Source of the DNA: Nocardia terpenica
GTDB lineage: Bacteria; Actinomycetota; Actinomycetes; Mycobacteriales; Mycobacteriaceae
Reading direction: 5' to 3'
Assembly: GCF_013186535.1 (NCBI RefSeq)
Contig: NZ_JABMCZ010000003.1
Coordinates: 2,170,001 to 2,234,000 of the forward strand
DNA length: 64,000 nt
The position numbers were made by a program, and so were the translations under genes. The notes under the pieces are model-generated. The model was not told the DNA's origin. It worked only from the letters and a program-made list of their open reading frames with translations, and ran no database searches. Positions 1-8,054 of this stretch are shown one piece after another (the first letter of the stretch is position 1; each line of letters opens with the position of its first letter).

Positions 1-1
1 G

Positions 2-322
2 ATCGAGATCCGCAAGGAAGGCAAGATCGGCCGCGTCTACTACCCGGCGCCCTACATGACCAACGACAACCTCGACTACTTCGAGGACGCCTACGACATC
101 GGCTACGAGAAGATCATCGACACCTACGCCGCCGCCACCCAGCACGTCGACCAGGGCCTGTCGCTGACCCTGTTCTTCAAGGACACCGCCACCACCCGCG
201 ACGTCAACCGAGCCCAGATCTACGCCTGGCGCAAGGGCATCAAGACCCTCTACTACATCCGCATCCGCCAGATGGCCCTGGAGGGCACCGAGGTCGAGGG
301 CTGCGTCAGCTGCATGCTGTGA
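2..322 (+). CDS. nrdE: ribonucleotide reductase class Ib alpha subunit, C-terminal part
   Basis: Only the last 106 codons are inside the window; the reading frame is open from the left edge. NrdE is the catalytic subunit that reduces ribonucleoside diphosphates to deoxyribonucleotides, with NrdF supplying the tyrosyl radical and NrdH the electrons. The tail ends EVEGCVSCML. This CxxC pair at the very C-terminus is the shuttle dithiol of the class Ib alpha subunit, and the preceding RGIKTLYY-like segment is also typical. The matching nrdF lies more than 5 kb downstream, so the two subunits are not in one tight operon here; the genes between are regulatory. Confidence 0.9.
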   Translation: MEIRKEGKIGRVYYPAPYMTNDNLDYFEDAYDIGYEKIIDTYAAATQHVDQGLSLTLFFKDTATTRDVNRAQIYAWRKGIKTLYYIRIRQMALEGTEVEGCVSCML

Positions 323-592
323 GGCCTGCCGCCGCGGGGGTCAGCCGAAGAACGAGCCGACCTCCGCATCCGGCGGCCGTCAATGCGATATCTCTACGGT
401 TACGCACCGGAATGCCGACGGGGCGACCCCTCACAACGTCAACACAGCGTCAGGATTCCGTCCGGATAGGTGAACGACGCGTTGCCGCCGGTCAGGATGG
501 TAGCGGCACGGTATGACGCCGTCGCCGCGGCGAGTCGCGCCCACCGTCTCGACCACGCCGCCGTTCGGAGTCGGTGATATACGAGAAGAGCT
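323..592. other. intergenic region, nrdE to kdpD-like gene
   Basis: About 270 bases with no credible gene. No clear terminator hairpin or operator stands out. A purine-rich stretch (GAGAAGAGC) immediately before the GTG at 593 can serve as ribosome binding site for the kinase gene. Confidence 0.4.
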
Positions 593-3136
593 GTGAGAGG
601 CACATTCCGCGTCTACCTGGGCGCCGCGCCCGGGGTCGGCAAGACCTACGCGATGCTCGAGGAGGGCCGTCGGCGCGCCTCGCGCGGTACCGACGTCGTC
701 ATCGGCCTCGTCGAAACCCACGGCCGGGCGCATACGGCCGCCGCGATCGAAGGACTGGAGGTGGTGCCGCGCAGGGAGATTCGCTACCGGGGCGGCGTCT
801 TCACCGAGATGGACACCGACGCGGTGCTCCGCCGGGGGCCGCGGGTGGTGCTCGTCGACGAGCTCGCGCACAGCAACACCCCCGGCTGCGGCTACGAGAA
901 ACGCTGGCAGGACATCGAGATACTGCTCGACGCGGGCATCGACGTCATCTCCACGGTGAACATCCAGCACCTGGAGTCGGTGCACGACGTGGTCGAGCAC
1001 ATCACCGGGGTGGCACAGCAGGAGACCGTGCCCGACGAGGTGGTGCGCCGCGCCGACCAGGTCGAGCTGGTGGATATGACGCCCGAGGCGCTGCGGCGGC
1101 GCATGGCGCACGGCAACATCTACCCGCCCGAGCGCATCGACGCCGCGCTGAGCAACTACTTCCGCGTCGGAAACCTCACGGCGCTGCGCGAATTGGCGCT
1201 GCTGTGGGTCGCGGACAAGGTCGAGGAGCAGCTGGCGCACTACCGGGCCCAGCAGAACATCCGCACCACCTGGGAGGCCCGCGAGCGGGTGGTGGTCGCG
1301 CTGTCGGGCGGGGCGGAGGGCGACACTCTGATCCGGCGGGCGGCGCGGATCGCGGCGCGCTCGCACGCGGAACTGCTGGCCGTGCACGTCACCCGCATCG
1401 ACGGGCTGATCCGTTCCGCGCCGGTGCATCTGGAGCGCCAGCGCGGGCTGATCGAGCGCCTCGGCGGCACCTACCACCAGGTGGTCGGCGACGACGTGCC
1501 CACGGCCCTGCTGGAATTCGCGCAGGCGGTCAACGCCACTCAGCTGGTGCTGGGGACATCCCGCCGGAATCGCTTGGCGCCGTTGCTGTCTCGGGGAGTC
1601 GGCGCGGAGACGGCGGTCCGGTCGGGCGCCATCGACATCCACCTGGTCAATCACGAGCACGCCGGGCGCGGGCGCGGCGGCGGGCGGCCCACGGCGCTGG
1701 GCTGGCGGCGGCAGATCGGATTCCTCTGTGCCGCAGTGCTGTTGCCGTTGCTGACGGCGGTGCTGTGCACGCTGCGCGCGGAATTGTCGCTCACCACGGA
1801 CATATTGGCGTTCCTGCTGGCCGTGGTGACGGTGTCGCTGATCGGCGGCATCTATCCGGCGCTGGTGTCGAGCGTGGCCGGATTCCTGTTGCTGGAGTAC
1901 TATTTCGCGTCGCCGCTGTATTCGTTCGCGGTGTCGGATCCGCAGAACATGCTGGCGCTGGTGGTCTATCTGCTGGTGGGCGCGGCGGTCAGCGCGGTCG
2001 TGGAGATCTCGGCGCGGCGCACGCGGGAGGCGGCGCGGGCCGGGACCGACGCGAGCGTGCTCGCCACCCTGGCCAGCAGCGTGCTGCGCGGCGAGGATAC
2101 GGCCGCGGCCGTGCTGGAGCGGCTGTGGCACACCTACGCGCTGCAGTCGGTGACGCTGCTGGAGCGACTACCCGGCATGCCGGTCACCCCGGCCCGGCAG
2201 CACGAGGCACGGCGCTGGCAGGTGGCCGCCAGCGCTGGCGAACGGCCCTGTGCCAGCCCGGACGAGGGCGACGCCGCGATCCCGATCGGCGACGATCTGG
2301 TGCTCGCGGTGCGCGGGAGGGTGCTGGAGTCCTCGGACCGCAAGATCCTGGAGGCGTTCGCCGCCCAGACCGTGGCCGCGCTGCGCCGCGAGCGCCTGGC
2401 CGAGACCGCCGAGGAGGTGCGTCCCCTGCAGGAGGCGGATCGATTGCGGACCGCGCTGCTCAATGCCGTCGGGCACGATCTGCGCACGCCGCTGGCGGCG
2501 GCCATCGCCGCCGTGGACGGGTTGCAGGGCGAGGATCTGCGCCCCACCGAGGAGCAGCGCCGCGACCTGCTCGACGTGGCCGCCACCTCGCTGCGCAAGC
2601 TGGAGCGCCTGGTCGAGAACCTGTTGGACCTGAGTCGCTTACGCGCGGGCGTGCTGGGCATCGCGGCGCGGCCGATCGATGTCGCGGCGATGGTGGAGGG
2701 CACCGTCGCCAACCTTGGCCCGGCCGCCGCGGCGGTGCAGGTGCGGATCGGGACCGACCTGCCCGACGCCGTGGTGGACCCGGTCCTGCTGGATCGGGCC
2801 CTGGACAATGTGATTCGCAACGCGCTGCGCTACACCCCCGGCGAGAGCGGCGTTCTGGTCACCGCCAGCGCCTTCGGCGAATCCATCCAGCTGCGCGTGA
2901 TCGACCACGGCCCCGGCGTCCCGGCCCCCCAGTGGGAACAGATCTTCCAGCCCTTCCAGCGCCTCGACGACCGCGACAACCACACCGGCATCGGCCTGGG
3001 CCTGGCCCTGGCCCGCGGCCTCGTCGAAGCCATGGGCGGTTCCCTCACCCCCGACGACACCCCCGGCGGCGGCCTCACCATGATCGTCACCCTCCCCGCC
3101 GTCCCCGCCATGTCCGAGGCCCTGTCGTCCCCGTAA
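593..3136 (+). CDS. kdpD: KdpD-like osmosensitive K+ channel sensor histidine kinase
   Basis: An 847-residue KdpD-type sensor kinase, which in the family controls the KdpFABC potassium pump through KdpE. Domains in order: an N-terminal KdpD domain with Walker A GAAPGVGKT (residues 10-18) and the motif DELAHSNTPG near 90-100; a Usp-like domain to about 350; a four-helix membrane block at about 370-465; a GAF-like region; a dimerisation/phosphoacceptor segment VGHDLRTPL with His near 627; and a C-terminal ATPase domain ending near 840 with GIGLGLALARG. The start is a GTG preceded by a purine-rich RBS. No KdpE or kdpFABC gene adjoins it, so its partner must lie elsewhere; it may have another target. 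The 3' end is strongly C-biased on the coding strand. Confidence 0.9.
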   Translation: MRGTFRVYLGAAPGVGKTYAMLEEGRRRASRGTDVVIGLVETHGRAHTAAAIEGLEVVPRREIRYRGGVFTEMDTDAVLRRGPRVVLVDELAHSNTPGCGYEKRWQDIEILLDAGIDVISTVNIQHLESVHDVVEHITGVAQQETVPDEVVRRADQVELVDMTPEALRRRMAHGNIYPPERIDAALSNYFRVGNLTALRELALLWVADKVEEQLAHYRAQQNIRTTWEARERVVVALSGGAEGDTLIRRAARIAARSHAELLAVHVTRIDGLIRSAPVHLERQRGLIERLGGTYHQVVGDDVPTALLEFAQAVNATQLVLGTSRRNRLAPLLSRGVGAETAVRSGAIDIHLVNHEHAGRGRGGGRPTALGWRRQIGFLCAAVLLPLLTAVLCTLRAELSLTTDILAFLLAVVTVSLIGGIYPALVSSVAGFLLLEYYFASPLYSFAVSDPQNMLALVVYLLVGAAVSAVVEISARRTREAARAGTDASVLATLASSVLRGEDTAAAVLERLWHTYALQSVTLLERLPGMPVTPARQHEARRWQVAASAGERPCASPDEGDAAIPIGDDLVLAVRGRVLESSDRKILEAFAAQTVAALRRERLAETAEEVRPLQEADRLRTALLNAVGHDLRTPLAAAIAAVDGLQGEDLRPTEEQRRDLLDVAATSLRKLERLVENLLDLSRLRAGVLGIAARPIDVAAMVEGTVANLGPAAAAVQVRIGTDLPDAVVDPVLLDRALDNVIRNALRYTPGESGVLVTASAFGESIQLRVIDHGPGVPAPQWEQIFQPFQRLDDRDNHTGIGLGLALARGLVEAMGGSLTPDDTPGGGLTMIVTLPAVPAMSEALSSP

Positions 3137-3153
3137 TCGCGTGCGACAGTAAG

Positions 3154-3180
3154 GATTCCGGCCAAAAGCATGCCGGAATC
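3154..3180 (+). repeat. dispersed hairpin element, copy 1 (CAAAAGCAT orientation)
   Basis: Perfect 9-bp stem GATTCCGGC/GCCGGAATC around the loop CAAAAGCAT, 17 bases after the kdpD stop. It belongs to a family of at least ten copies in this window with the same loop and covarying stems. It forms an inverted pair with the copy at 3248-3274. Confidence 0.9.
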
Positions 3181-3247
3181 ACGGCCGGGCGCCCCACCGC
3201 CTCCCGGCCCATTCGTCCCTTTTGTTCGCCGCCCGCCCCTGTCTCTT

Positions 3248-3274
3248 GTTCCCGGCGTGCTTTTGGCCGGGATC
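3248..3274 (-). repeat. dispersed hairpin element, copy 2 (reverse orientation)
   Basis: Stem TCCCGGC/GCCGGGA around GTGCTTTTG, the reverse-complement form of the common loop. It overlaps the stop codon of the small secreted-protein gene on the minus strand, so it would fold at the 3' end of that mRNA. It pairs, inverted, with copy 1 about 67 bases away. Confidence 0.88.
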
Positions 3275-3491
3275 AATTGACCAGCACCAACTCCCAGCTC
3301 CTACCCGGAACCGGGCGGCATTCGTAATGGGTCCACCCCGGGTGGGCGTTCACATTCGCGCCCTCGGATTCGCATGTCCCGCGGTCGGCGTAGATGCCGT
3401 AGCGGACGTCGTCGGCCAGGGCGCGGGCTCCGCCCCCTATGAGCACGCCGACGGCCAGCGCGGCGAGTGCGGCCACGGTGCGGATCAGCAT
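3273..3491 (-). CDS. small secreted protein, unknown function
   Basis: A 72-residue protein with an N-terminal hydrophobic signal sequence (about residues 1-26, probable cleavage after ARALA) and a short mature part containing two cysteines, which could form one disulfide. The ATG is preceded by GAAAGGA at good spacing on the minus strand, which decides the start against longer readings. The stop codon lies in a dispersed hairpin. I recognise no family; it resembles the many small exported proteins of nocardiae in size only. It is convergent with the kdpD-like gene and downstream of the two-component kinase gene on the same strand, with only about 60 bases between them, so co-transcription is possible. 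Confidence 0.7.
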   Translation of the reverse strand: MLIRTVAALAALAVGVLIGGGARALADDVRYGIYADRGTCESEGANVNAHPGWTHYECRPVPGRSWELVLVN

Positions 3492-3549
3492 CGGCAGCGT
3501 CCTTTCGTCGTGATGGCCGGGTGCCACCGCCACGATTGGATCAGGGGTT

Positions 3550-4878
3550 CTATGAGAAATTCGTGACGGCGGGGGCGGGCAGCTCGGCGGGTGGCAGCCA
3601 CAGCGTGGCGATGGCGCCGCCGCCGGAGGCCGGTTCGATGGCCGCATTGCCGCCGTGCGTCTGCGCCACCCACGCCACCAGCGCCAGGCCGATGCCGTGG
3701 CGGCCGCTGCGCCCGGCCACACCGCGGTTGAACGGATTGGCCGACAGCGCCGGGTCGATGCCGGGGCCGTGGTCGCGCACGCTGATGCGGCCCTCGGCCA
3801 CGTACACCTCGACCGGCGCCAGCCGATTCACCGACCCGTGCGTGATCGCGTTCTCCACCATGTTGCGCACGGCCAGGCTCAGCAGCTCCGGATCGCCGAC
3901 CACCACCGACGGCCGGGCGTCCACGGTGACGTGCGCGTTCGCGATGTCCTCCACGACGGCCTCGGCGAGCTGATCCAGCCGCAGCAGCGTGCGTTCCGGA
4001 TTCGCGATGCCGGCCTGCATGCGCGCCCGCGCCAGCAGTCCGGTGACCAGCCGCGCCATCCGATCGGCCAGGCCGGAGGTCTCCGCCAGCACCCGGTCCA
4101 CGTCCTCGGGGGCGCGCGGATGCGATTCGGTGATCAGCTTCATCGTGGTCAGCGGCGTGCGCAGCTCGTGGGCGGCGTCGGCGAGGAACTGCTCGTGCTC
4201 GTCGAGCACCCGCATGGCCGCCCGCATGCTCCGTCCCGCCAGCAGATGCCCGGCCGCCGCGGCCAGCGCCACCACCACCAGTCCGCCGATCACCAAGCCG
4301 CCCACCAGAAGTCGATGGGTGCCGCCGTCGGCCATCGGCGGCGCCCCGGCCAGCACGACCGCGACGATATCGGTGTCCTTCCAGAACACCGGCGTGGCCG
4401 CCACCCGCACCGGCGTGCCCGAAACATCGACGCCGGTGCTCAATTGGGTGGAGTACAGCATCTGGCCGGAGCGATCGATGGTGTCGGAGGCGAGGATGTC
4501 CAGCGCGTGGTCGTCGGGCAGCTGCGAGCGCAGGTAGGCGTGCGCCTGGCGCCAGCGCGCGTCGGCGCCGCGCCGGGTGAGCACGATGACCGCGGTCTTC
4601 TGATTGGCCAGATCGTCGTTGACGATCGTGGTGAGGTCGAGGCTGCGATTGTCGTCGGTGAGCTGCACGGCCCGCGCCAGCCCACCGGCCACCCGGTCCA
4701 GGTCGTTGTCCACCCCGCGCGAGCGCGACTGGCCGTCGATCATCGTCGCGACCACGCCGAGCACGATCACGCACACCGCGGTGATGGCGGTGACGAGCGC
4801 CGTCAGCATCCACCGGGTGCGGCGCAGGCGGGCCAGCGCCGGGCGGCTGTCACTGCCCGGCGTGCGGGGCAGGCTCAT
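3550..4878 (-). CDS. sensor histidine kinase of a two-component system
   Basis: A 442-residue membrane kinase. A first transmembrane helix lies at about residues 24-46, an extracytoplasmic sensor region follows to about 170, and a second helix is at about 180-205. The phosphoacceptor box DAAHELRTPL has its His near 236, and the ATPase domain carries an N-box like MVENAIT and the G-box DHGPGIDP. The start ATG overlaps the stop of a 27-codon mini-gene (ATGA), which itself overlaps the end of the response-regulator gene, so translation is probably coupled. The partner is the regulator immediately upstream. The signal sensed cannot be told from the sequence. Confidence 0.9.
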   Translation of the reverse strand: MSLPRTPGSDSRPALARLRRTRWMLTALVTAITAVCVIVLGVVATMIDGQSRSRGVDNDLDRVAGGLARAVQLTDDNRSLDLTTIVNDDLANQKTAVIVLTRRGADARWRQAHAYLRSQLPDDHALDILASDTIDRSGQMLYSTQLSTGVDVSGTPVRVAATPVFWKDTDIVAVVLAGAPPMADGGTHRLLVGGLVIGGLVVVALAAAAGHLLAGRSMRAAMRVLDEHEQFLADAAHELRTPLTTMKLITESHPRAPEDVDRVLAETSGLADRMARLVTGLLARARMQAGIANPERTLLRLDQLAEAVVEDIANAHVTVDARPSVVVGDPELLSLAVRNMVENAITHGSVNRLAPVEVYVAEGRISVRDHGPGIDPALSANPFNRGVAGRSGRHGIGLALVAWVAQTHGGNAAIEPASGGGAIATLWLPPAELPAPAVTNFS

Positions 4879-4958
4879 GCCGATGCCTCGCTAGCGCTCG
4901 GCATCGCCATGAGCCATGGCACGCTGTGTTGGATGATTCGCTCGCTGCGCTCGCTCAT
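4875..4958 (-). CDS. 27-codon linker mini-gene between response regulator and kinase
   Basis: A tiny reading frame beginning MSERSERI and ending SASEASA. Its ATG overlaps the regulator stop (ATGA) and its TGA overlaps the kinase start (ATGA). It exactly fills the gap of 76 bases between the two genes without leaving an untranslated base. The peptide has no recognisable domain. The likely role is to carry ribosomes from one gene to the next, though the DNA (CGCTCGCTGCGCTCGCTCAT on the plus strand) may instead be a short repetitive insertion that happens to keep both frames. No separate ribosome site is evident for it. Confidence 0.45.
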   Translation of the reverse strand: MSERSERIIQHSVPWLMAMPSASEASA

Positions 4959-5644
4959 GCGGCGACGTCCGCGGTCAGCACGAATCCGGTGCCGCGCACG
5001 GTCTCGATCACGGTGGGCTGGCCGAGCTTGCGGCGCAGCTTCGCCACCACCGCGTCCACCACATTCGATGCGGGCTCGGCCATTTCGTCCCAGCAGCATT
5101 CGATGAGGTCGGTGCGCGAGACCACCCGGCCGCGGCGGGCGGCCATCAGCTCCAGCACCGCGAATTCCTTGGGGGTCAACGACAACAGGATGCCGCCGCG
5201 CTGCACGCGTCGGCGCATCAGATCGATGTCGATGTCGCCCACCGTGATTCGGCACGAGGTCGGCTGCTCGCGGCGGCGGCACAGCGCGCGCACCCGCAGC
5301 ATCAGCTCGGGCAGGGCGAACGGCTTGGACAGATAGTCGTCGGCGCCGTTCTCGAATCCGGCGATGCGATCGGCGAGACCGTCACGGGCGGTGAGGATCA
5401 GGGCGGGCACGGCGTGCCCGGCGCCGCGGGTCCCGGCGACCAGGTCGAGGCCGTCGCCGTCGGGCAGGCCGCGGTCGACGACGAGACAGTCGTAGCGATT
5501 GACAGCGATCTTGAAGTCGGCATCGGCGATATCGCTCGCCACATCCACCGCGAACCCCGAGACCCGCAGACCCTCGGTGACCTCGCGGCACAACCGCGGA
5601 TCGTCCTCCACCACCAGAACACGCACAGCCAGACCGTAAGGCAT
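4955..5644 (-). CDS. OmpR/PhoB-type response regulator
   Basis: A 229-residue regulator with a receiver domain (VVEDD near residue 12, phosphoacceptor Asp57 in VVDRGLP, conserved Thr in LILTARDG, Lys in LSKPFA near 108) and a C-terminal winged-helix DNA-binding domain (LTPKEFAVLELM, then VVDAVVAKLRRK and VRGTGFVL). The ATG at 5644 is chosen as start; an in-frame GTG six codons later, giving the usual short N-terminus before the first beta strand, is an alternative. It is transcribed first in the operon, followed by the linker mini-gene and the sensor kinase. Its upstream region is shared with the divergent nrdF promoter, so the system might influence nrdF, but nothing in the sequence proves that. 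Confidence 0.92.
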   Translation of the reverse strand: MPYGLAVRVLVVEDDPRLCREVTEGLRVSGFAVDVASDIADADFKIAVNRYDCLVVDRGLPDGDGLDLVAGTRGAGHAVPALILTARDGLADRIAGFENGADDYLSKPFALPELMLRVRALCRRREQPTSCRITVGDIDIDLMRRRVQRGGILLSLTPKEFAVLELMAARRGRVVSRTDLIECCWDEMAEPASNVVDAVVAKLRRKLGQPTVIETVRGTGFVLTADVAA

Positions 5645-5862
5645 GCCGTTCGGCCGCCCAACGGTTGCCGGAGCCGAAATTAGGGCGAAATGATGGGAAA
5701 ATGATCTGCTTTGCGCACGGCGCAACGTCCGGCACCCAAGGTAGTCGCGCGCCGCGCGAATGTCGATGAAAGCCGGGACCGGTGCTCGCGCCGCCGCCGC
5801 GGTCTGACAGAATGCCCTGCGCCCCACGGACCGCTCCGGGTGATCTGTCATACATCGCGAAG

Positions 5863-5878
5863 ACACAAGGTGTTGTGT
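5863..5878 (+). promoter_or_regulatory. NrdR box 1 upstream of nrdF
   Basis: ACACAAGGTGTTGTGT is a perfect inverted repeat (ACACAA-N4-TTGTGT) and matches the NrdR-box consensus acaCwAtATaTwGtgt at the critical positions. NrdR is the nucleotide-sensing repressor of ribonucleotide reductase genes. It lies about 90 bases before the nrdF start. Confidence 0.8.
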
Positions 5879-5894
5879 TGCGCAACGTTGTCGG

Positions 5895-5910
5895 CCCCCA
5901 GTAGTAGTGT
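5895..5910 (+). promoter_or_regulatory. probable NrdR box 2 upstream of nrdF
   Basis: CCCCCAGTAGTAGTGT starts 32 bases after box 1, the usual about three-turn spacing of paired NrdR sites. The right half (TAGTGT) fits the consensus well, the left half poorly. Confidence 0.55.
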
Positions 5911-5967
5911 TCTGGGTGTGGGAGTTCCCGCAAGGTCCGGCGAAGTGAGAAGGGTGTGTGAGCGGGC

Positions 5968-6930
5968 GTGAAGCTGATCGATCGTGTCTCCGCGATCAAC
6001 TGGAATCGGGTGCCCGACGAGAAGGATGCCGAGGTCTGGGACAGGCTGGTCGGCAACTTCTGGTTGCCGGAAAAGGTTCCGGTGTCCAACGACATTCCGT
6101 CGTGGGCGACATTGACCGCGCAGGAGAAGCAGCTCACCATGCGCGTGTTCACCGGCCTCACCCTGCTCGACACCATCCAGGGCACGGTCGGCGCGGTGAG
6201 CCTGATCCCGGATGCGCTGACCCCGCACGAGGAGGCGGTGCTCACCAACATCGCGTTCATGGAGTCGGTGCACGCCAAGAGCTACAGCTCCATCTTCTCC
6301 ACGCTGTGTTCCACGCGCGAGATCGACGACGCCTTCCGCTGGTCGGAGGAGAACCGTAATCTGCAGCGCAAGGCCGAGATCGTGCTGGAGTACTACCGGG
6401 GCGACGAGCCGCTCAAGCGCAAGGTGGCCTCCACGCTGCTGGAGAGCTTCCTGTTCTACTCCGGCTTCTACCTGCCCATGTACTGGTCCTCGCGCGCCAA
6501 GCTCACCAACACCGCCGACCTGATCCGCCTGATCATCCGCGACGAGGCCGTGCACGGCTACTACATCGGCTACAAGTATCAGAAGGGCCTCGAGCAGCTG
6601 TCGCAGCCCGAGCGCGACGAGCTCAAGAACTACACCTTCGAGCTGCTGTTCGAGCTGTACGAGAACGAGGTCGAGTACACCCAGGACCTCTACGACGAGG
6701 TCGGCCTCACCGAGGACGTCAAGAAGTTCCTGCGCTACAACGCGAACAAGGCGCTGATGAACCTCGGCTACGAGGGCCTGTTCCCGAAGGACGAGACCGA
6801 CGTGAACCCGGCCATCCTCTCCGCCCTCTCCCCGAACGCCGACGAGAACCACGACTTCTTCTCCGGCTCCGGCTCCAGCTACGTCATCGGCAAGGCCGTC
6901 AACACCGAAGACGAAGACTGGGAATTCTGA
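5968..6930 (+). CDS. nrdF: ribonucleotide reductase class Ib beta subunit
   Basis: A 320-residue NrdF, the diiron/dimanganese subunit that stores the tyrosyl radical needed by NrdE. Metal ligands and radical site are visible: Asp68, Glu99 and His102 in DT...MESVH, Tyr106 in HAKSYSS, then Glu in LLESFLFYSGF and Glu/His in RDEAVHGYYIG. The C-terminus (VNTEDEDWEF) is the acidic tail that docks on the alpha subunit. The start is a GTG; a purine-rich GAAGGG lies 14 bases upstream. The gene is monocistronic, with paired NrdR boxes in front and a strong hairpin behind, and separated from nrdE by regulatory genes. Confidence 0.95.
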   Translation: MKLIDRVSAINWNRVPDEKDAEVWDRLVGNFWLPEKVPVSNDIPSWATLTAQEKQLTMRVFTGLTLLDTIQGTVGAVSLIPDALTPHEEAVLTNIAFMESVHAKSYSSIFSTLCSTREIDDAFRWSEENRNLQRKAEIVLEYYRGDEPLKRKVASTLLESFLFYSGFYLPMYWSSRAKLTNTADLIRLIIRDEAVHGYYIGYKYQKGLEQLSQPERDELKNYTFELLFELYENEVEYTQDLYDEVGLTEDVKKFLRYNANKALMNLGYEGLFPKDETDVNPAILSALSPNADENHDFFSGSGSSYVIGKAVNTEDEDWEF

Positions 6931-6943
6931 CCGGTAGTCTTCG

Positions 6944-7010
6944 AAAACGACTGAGCCCCCCGTCATTCCGGTTCACACGATGGTGCCGGAGCGGCGGGGG
7001 GCCTTCGTTT
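6944..7010. terminator. bidirectional terminator between nrdF and porin gene
   Basis: Inverted repeat with outer arms AAACGA/TCGTTT and inner arms GCCCCCCG/CGGGGGGC, lying between two convergent genes. On the plus strand it is followed by a TCGTTTG stretch. It can serve both nrdF and the porin gene. Confidence 0.65.
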
Positions 7011-7015
7011 GTCGG

Positions 7016-7669
7016 TCAGAGGGTGACCGGGTCGCCGTAGACGGTGACCGTGTTGTCGTTCGCCGCCGTGGAGACGGTGGCGGTGGCGAAGGTGCGCATG
7101 GTGACCGGGCCCAGGCAGGAGTCGACCTTGATGTAGGACTGGTCCACGGTGATCGAACCGTGCTGGTCCGCAAGGGGTTTGGTCCCGAGGGTGACGTTGG
7201 TGATCGCTCCGGGCTTGAGGGTCGAGGTGATGCTCGGCTGGACGATCGCGGAACCGCCGACCGACACACCCGGTGCGGGGCCGATGGTCACGCCCGCGTT
7301 CGGGCCGACCTGCACGTTGAGACCGAGCTGCACGCCGGAGGACACGTCGACCTGGCAGCCGAGCTGGTAGCCGACGGTGATGGTGCCGCCGGTCACCGGC
7401 TTGGAACCGGAGCCGGTGACGTCGGCGACGGCGCCGACCGAACCGAAAGCCTCATGGCTGGTGGGTGATCCGTTGAGCGAGCCGCTTCTGTCCAGGCTCT
7501 CGTGATTCTTGGTGATCGATAGTGTCCAGCCGTCGTCGGTCACCACCTGGCGCTGCTTGTCCGGCATGGCGTCGGCGGCAGCGCTGCCCGCCCCGACACC
7601 CGCTATCACCGCTGCGGTGACTACTCCCGAGATCGCCACGATCGATACTCGCAAACCCACGAACCGCAT
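7016..7669 (-). CDS. MspA family porin
   Basis: A 217-residue exported protein with a signal peptide (residues 1-32, cleavage near AGSAAA|D), followed by an all-beta mature domain of MspA type. MspA porins are octameric outer-membrane channels of mycolate bacteria that admit small hydrophilic solutes. Visible family features are the Trp-containing N-terminal strand (DGWTLSITKNHES), a GYQLGCQVDVS strand with its cysteine, a glycine-rich middle, and a second cysteine in VDSCLGPVTMRTFATATV. The ATG is preceded closely by GAGG. It is a more distant paralogue of the tandem porins at 28.7-30.1 kb. A hairpin or operator lies just upstream. Confidence 0.85.
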   Translation of the reverse strand: MRFVGLRVSIVAISGVVTAAVIAGVGAGSAAADAMPDKQRQVVTDDGWTLSITKNHESLDRSGSLNGSPTSHEAFGSVGAVADVTGSGSKPVTGGTITVGYQLGCQVDVSSGVQLGLNVQVGPNAGVTIGPAPGVSVGGSAIVQPSITSTLKPGAITNVTLGTKPLADQHGSITVDQSYIKVDSCLGPVTMRTFATATVSTAANDNTVTVYGDPVTL

Positions 7670-8054
7670 CCTCAATGTCGATGTATTGTTCCGATATGCC
7701 GTGGTCGAACCGCTCGAAGGTTCCGAGTGGTTCGAACCGATTAGTACGATGCCCCGAAAAGCGCTCGGCCGCAAGACCTTCCGGCGAGTCCGGTGCGCTG
7801 GCACCGCGGCCCGCCCCCGGGTGCGGCGTTATTGCCTTCGAAGCCCCCGAGGATGTCGTGCCGCAGCTGACCGGCGTTCATATTCCCATCATTCCGACGG
7901 GATATCGGACCATTCAAGGGCCGTATCGGACCGATGTATAAGACTTTCACTAAAGAATTTACTGTAATCGCGAAGGGGAGGCCGCCGCGCTGCTCAGGGG
8001 TGCGCCTCGATCATGCAATCGCGACGGCGCGACCGCCCGTTACAGCCTCGTTCC
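7670..8054. other. intergenic region upstream of the porin, 3' of the clamp gene
   Basis: About 385 bases without a credible gene. It contains the inverted repeat at 7706-7734 and a direct repeat TATCGGACC at 7903-7911 and 7924-7932 (21 bases apart, two helical turns), next to an A+T-rich stretch around 7930-7965. These are plausible promoter and regulator sites for the porin gene. Confidence 0.4.
7706..7734 (-). promoter_or_regulatory. inverted repeat upstream of porin gene
   Basis: Arms CGAACCGCTCG and CGAGTGGTTCG around a 7-base centre, with one G-T mismatch. It sits 37-65 bases before the porin ATG, so it could be an operator or a 5' leader hairpin. Confidence 0.45.

Noticed and set aside
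431..2131. Long minus-strand open frame opposite the kdpD-like gene
   Set aside because: Arg/His/Gln-rich translation typical of the antisense of a high-GC gene; no domain; fully covered by an obvious KdpD reading.
3154..3274. Inverted hairpin pair as the ends of an insertion sequence
   Set aside because: Only 67 bases between the copies and no transposase gene here or at the other pairs.
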